Source: Geomonas sp. RF6
GTDB lineage: Bacteria; Desulfobacterota; Desulfuromonadia; Geobacterales; Geobacteraceae
Assembly: GCF_021044625.1 (NCBI RefSeq)
Contig: NZ_CP087999.1
Coordinates: 1,567,001-1,631,000, forward strand
DNA length: 64,000 nt
Direction: 5' to 3'
This document shows, piece by piece, positions 60,986 to 64,000 of the stretch (the stretch's first letter is position 1; the number at the start of each line of letters is the position of its first letter). Below the pieces are notes generated by a model, which was given only the letters and a program-made list of their open reading frames with translations, had not been told where the DNA came from and ran no database searches. Made by a program: the position numbers and the translations under genes.

Positions 60986-61723
60986 TCAACGTTTCCCCGC
61001 CTGCTCGAGTTGCAGCACACTCCTGTGCACCTTCCCGGTGCCGCGATCCCGCCACTGCAGCCGCAGCTCTTTAGCGCTTTTCGCCTCGCCGGGGAAGAAA
61101 AGGAAGCCGTTTGCGAGGTACTGGTCGGGGATACCCTTTCCTTCCAGCCCCTTCTCCCTCAGATCGTCCAGTATCCGGTATGAGTCGTCCGTAGAGGCGG
61201 CTTTGCTCCCCCCCCCCATAACGGCCCCGCTCGCTGCACCGACCGCCGCTCCCTTCCCCACAGCCTCACCAACGCTATGTCCCGCGACGATCCCCACCGC
61301 CGCGCCGATGACGGTGCCTGCCACGGCGCCCCAGGCGGCACCCTTCCCTGCGCCCCCCATGATTTTCGCCACCTGGGTGGAGCTTTCCAGCCGCTCCATC
61401 GCCACGTTGTTTGCCACCATCGGCCAGTAGTTTCCGCCGTAGTCCACGAGGAAGCTCTGGGCGGTCACGAGCTCCAGCGTCCCGCCGCTCTTGTTGTCGA
61501 GGACAATCATCACCGGCAGGAGTCCCGCCCCCCGTATGTCGAAGCCGAACGCCTTTTTGGCGACCTTCTTCTCGGAGAACGCCTCTCCGCCGAGGCTTAT
61601 GCCGTCCTGCTGCAGGTGGTTGTTGTACGCCTCCGGCGGGCGGAAGGAAACGTACTGCGTCTTGTAGGAGGAGCATCCTGTTAGGGAGAGGAGGAAGGCC
61701 AGCAGTAGCACGATCGTTCTCAT
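60986..61723 (-). CDS. Lipoprotein with glycine-zipper segment
   Basis: This 245-residue protein has a lipobox (LLSLTGC, Cys17). The middle region is Gly/Ala-rich (about residues 120-175: GGAGKGAAWGAVAGTVIGAA, VGKGAAVGAASGAVMGGG), a glycine-zipper that can insert in membranes. Flanking parts are beta-rich and unrecognised. It lies 81 bases before pdxA on the same strand and may be co-transcribed. Function unknown; outer-membrane localisation is likely because Asp does not follow the Cys. Confidence 0.85.
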   Translation of the reverse strand: MRTIVLLLAFLLSLTGCSSYKTQYVSFRPPEAYNNHLQQDGISLGGEAFSEKKVAKKAFGFDIRGAGLLPVMIVLDNKSGGTLELVTAQSFLVDYGGNYWPMVANNVAMERLESSTQVAKIMGGAGKGAAWGAVAGTVIGAAVGIVAGHSVGEAVGKGAAVGAASGAVMGGGSKAASTDDSYRILDDLREKGLEGKGIPDQYLANGFLFFPGEAKSAKELRLQWRDRGTGKVHRSVLQLEQAGKR

Positions 61724-61781
61724 CGATTACCCCCTGATTTCTGCGTTCGCCATACCCCTGCGAAATTATTATACTCTCCCC

Positions 61782-63974
61782 TTATTCATGCTCAAGGCCG
61801 GCGAAGCGGAGCATGAGCTTTTTGGGGCCTACCGAGTCGAACCAGACGATGATTTTCTGGTTGTCCCCTTCCCCCTCCAGCTTGCGCACCGTCCCCGCCC
61901 CGAACTGGCGGTGCCGCACCCGCATTCCGATATACACCTCGCCGGTCTCCTCCGGCACGACCCGCACCTCGTTGTCCGCTTCCATCTCCTCCTCGAGGAG
62001 AGCGGCGAGGGCGTGGGAGGAGAAGGCCGGTGCGGCCGACGGCGCGGCACGGGTAAATTCCTCTTCCTGGTCGAGGAGCTCCGGCGGCACGTCGTTCAGG
62101 AAACGGGCCGGAGGATTCATCTGCTCCTGCCCGAAGATGTGGCGCCGGCGCACGTTCAGAAGATAGAGGCGCGACTTTGCCCTCGTCATCCCCACGTAGC
62201 AAAGCCTCCTCTCCTCCTCCATCTGCGCCGGGTCATCGAGTGCGCGGGAGTGCGGGAAGATCCGCTCCTCCATCCCGATCATGAAGACGACGGGGAACTC
62301 CAGCCCCTTTGCGGAGTGGAGCGTCATGAGGGTGGCCGACGATTTCTTCCCCTCCCCTTCCGCCTCCAGGTCGGAAACGAGGGCGACCTGCTCCAGGAAG
62401 GGGGCGAGCCCCTTCTCCCCCGGCCCCGCTTCGAACGCCTCCATGGCGGTCAGAAGCTCCCGGAGGTTCTCCATGCGGTCGCGCGCCTCGTCGGTCCCCG
62501 CCTCTTCCAGGCGCTTTAAGTAGCCGCTCTCCTGCATGACGGTAAGGGCGAGCTCCGGGAGAGGCATCGTCCCGTTCACCTTGCGGAAGCGGGCCAGAAG
62601 ATCGAGGAAGTCGACGACCCTGCTGCGGGCGGCGCCGGTCAGGAGACCCCCCTTCGCAGCTTCGTGCAGCGCGGCGTAAAAGGTGGTGCCCTCGCGCGAG
62701 GCGCCCTCCGAGACGCGATCGACGGTGGTCTGGCCGATGCCGCGGGGGGGGGTGTTGATGATGCGCTTCAGGGCGACGTCGTCCGCCGGGTTGTCCAGCA
62801 CCCGGAGGTAGGCGAGGATGTCCTTTATCTCGAGGCGGGCATAGAAGCGGAGGCCGCCGACCATGTGGTAGGGGATCCCCCCCGCCACCATGGCATCCTC
62901 CACCGCGCGCGACTGGGCATTGGTGCGGTAGAAGACCGCCACGTCGGAGAGATCGCCGCCGCGCCCGAGGTGCCGCTCGATCTCCCGGCAGACAAAGCGC
63001 GCCTCCTCCCACTCGCTGCTGAGCCTGCGGTAGATGATCCGCTCCCCTTCCCGGTTGTCGGTCCAGAGCCGCTTCGGCTTGCGGTCCCGGTTCCTCTGCA
63101 CCACGTGCCAGGCGGCGTCGAGAATGTTCTTGGTGGAGCGGTAGTTCTGCTCCAGCTTCACCACATTGACCCCTGGGAAGTCCCTCTCGAACTCCAGGAT
63201 GTTCCTGATATCGGCGCCGCGCCAGCCGTAGATCGACTGGTCGTCGTCCCCCACCACGCACAGGTTTCTGCGCTCCCCCGCCAGGAGTTTCACAAGAGAG
63301 TACTGCACCGCGTTGGTGTCCTGGTACTCGTCCACCAGGATCCAGCGGTAGCGCTCCCGGTACTTCTGCAGGACGTCCGGATGCTCCTGGAAGAGGCGCA
63401 CCAGGAGAAGGAGCAGGTCGCCGAAATCGAGCGCGTTGCAGCGCTTCAGCCTCTCCTGGTAGACGCGGTACACGCCGGCGACCGCCCTGGCGAACGGATT
63501 GTCGCGGGGTGCCTCATCGACCAGGGTTCCGTTGTTCTTGAACCCGTCGATCGCGGCGGCGAGAGCCTTCGGGGGGTACTTCCGGTCGTCGAGCTTCAGC
63601 TCCAGGCAGCACTCTTTCAGGAGCCGCTCGCAGTCCTTGTCGTCGTAGATGGCGAAGCTCGAATCGTACCCCAGGTGGTGGATCTCCCGGCGCAGTATCC
63701 GCGCGCACAGGGAGTGGAAGGTGGAGATGAGCGGCGGCTCCCCACCCCCGAGGATCTTTTCCACCCTCTCCCGCATCTCACCGGCGGCCTTGTTGGTGAA
63801 GGTCACCGCCAGGATCTGCCAGGGGGGGACCCCCCTCTCCTCGATGAGGTACGCGATGCGGTGCACGATGACGCGGGTCTTGCCGGAGCCGGCTCCGGCG
63901 AGTATGAGGAGGGGGCCCTCGCCGTGCAGGACCGCCTCTTTTTGCGGGGGATTGAGGTGTTGCAGCAGTTTCAT
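61782..63974 (-). CDS. uvrD: UvrD/PcrA-type superfamily 1 DNA helicase
   Basis: This 730-residue protein has all SF1A motifs: LNPPQKEAVLHGEGPLLILAGAGSGKTRV (Q motif and Walker A), TNKAAGEMR, STFHSLCARIL, VDEYQDTNAVQ, GDDDQSIYGWRGA, LEQNYRST, TLHSAKGLEFPVV and VGMTRAKSRLYL. The C-terminus has the PcrA-type tail (MRVRHRQFGAGTVRKLEGEG). It unwinds DNA in mismatch and nucleotide-excision repair. The ATG at 63974 leaves only 26 bases of upstream sequence in the window. Confidence 0.97.
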   Translation of the reverse strand: MKLLQHLNPPQKEAVLHGEGPLLILAGAGSGKTRVIVHRIAYLIEERGVPPWQILAVTFTNKAAGEMRERVEKILGGGEPPLISTFHSLCARILRREIHHLGYDSSFAIYDDKDCERLLKECCLELKLDDRKYPPKALAAAIDGFKNNGTLVDEAPRDNPFARAVAGVYRVYQERLKRCNALDFGDLLLLLVRLFQEHPDVLQKYRERYRWILVDEYQDTNAVQYSLVKLLAGERRNLCVVGDDDQSIYGWRGADIRNILEFERDFPGVNVVKLEQNYRSTKNILDAAWHVVQRNRDRKPKRLWTDNREGERIIYRRLSSEWEEARFVCREIERHLGRGGDLSDVAVFYRTNAQSRAVEDAMVAGGIPYHMVGGLRFYARLEIKDILAYLRVLDNPADDVALKRIINTPPRGIGQTTVDRVSEGASREGTTFYAALHEAAKGGLLTGAARSRVVDFLDLLARFRKVNGTMPLPELALTVMQESGYLKRLEEAGTDEARDRMENLRELLTAMEAFEAGPGEKGLAPFLEQVALVSDLEAEGEGKKSSATLMTLHSAKGLEFPVVFMIGMEERIFPHSRALDDPAQMEEERRLCYVGMTRAKSRLYLLNVRRRHIFGQEQMNPPARFLNDVPPELLDQEEEFTRAAPSAAPAFSSHALAALLEEEMEADNEVRVVPEETGEVYIGMRVRHRQFGAGTVRKLEGEGDNQKIIVWFDSVGPKKLMLRFAGLEHE

Positions 63975-64000
63975 GACGTCCTTCGGTGGTGGGGATGTTG

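Overview
The window looks like chromosome from a member of the Geobacterales (Geobacter/Geomonas type). The grounds are high GC, GEMM-I riboswitches of the Geobacter type, a periplasmic uptake [NiFe] hydrogenase locus with its own Tat genes, many large chemoreceptors and GGDEF/HD-GYP proteins, and type IV pilus ATPases. No rRNA is present. There is one intact tRNA, tRNA-Pro(CGG) at 7913-7989.

Layout. (1) 113-5030, minus strand: a hydrogenase operon read hypC, hyaS, hyaL, hyaP, hypA, tatA, tatB. Its leader carries two tandem GEMM-I riboswitches, each followed by a terminator hairpin. (2) 5255-7730: a membrane-anchored pseudo-receiver protein, a LysM-like secreted protein and a small periplasmic helical-repeat protein. 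(3) 7913-25622: an accessory region that starts at tRNA-Pro(CGG). Three degenerate copies of the tRNA 3' end plus terminator lie at 9.3, 11.3 and 25.5 kb, all in the same direction, as if elements had inserted there repeatedly. It holds a MerR regulator with a detached copy of its effector domain, an unknown CARDB lipoprotein, a DUF4239 protein, an HD-CBS-HEPN-like protein, a REP/RAYT unit with an IS30 element inside its REP array, a HAD-GH65 phosphorylase fusion, an ISL3 element inside a dispersed MITE-like repeat, and several gene fragments. (4) 24022-36245: stress (DUF2382), LytTR, rhodanese, DJ-1/PfpI, glycosyltransferase, CHAP and LOG genes, a MocR/flavin-barrel divergent pair, and an M24 peptidase. 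(5) 36507-44170: a LamG/coiled-coil exported protein; a third GEMM-I riboswitch before a small secreted Gly/His-rich protein; then a glycosyltransferase overlapping an alpha/beta-hydrolase-radical SAM fusion, followed by an EamA transporter and an SDR. (6) 44469-58412: two chemoreceptors (one with four exact 666-bp PAS repeats), pilT with a GspE/PilB paralogue lacking its Walker A motif, a PP-loop thiolase-like enzyme, and a diguanylate cyclase overlapping an HD-GYP regulator. (7) 58972-63974: mtgA, pdxA, a glycine-zipper lipoprotein and a UvrD/PcrA helicase.

The most interesting signals are the tandem cyclic-dinucleotide riboswitches on a hydrogenase operon (the sequence at the ligand-selecting position suggests cGAMP rather than c-di-GMP), the array of tRNA-Pro remnants, the modular ISL3-ended repeat family, the hydrolase-radical SAM fusion, and the dead GspE-like ATPase beside pilT. 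All family calls come from reading motifs; no search was run.
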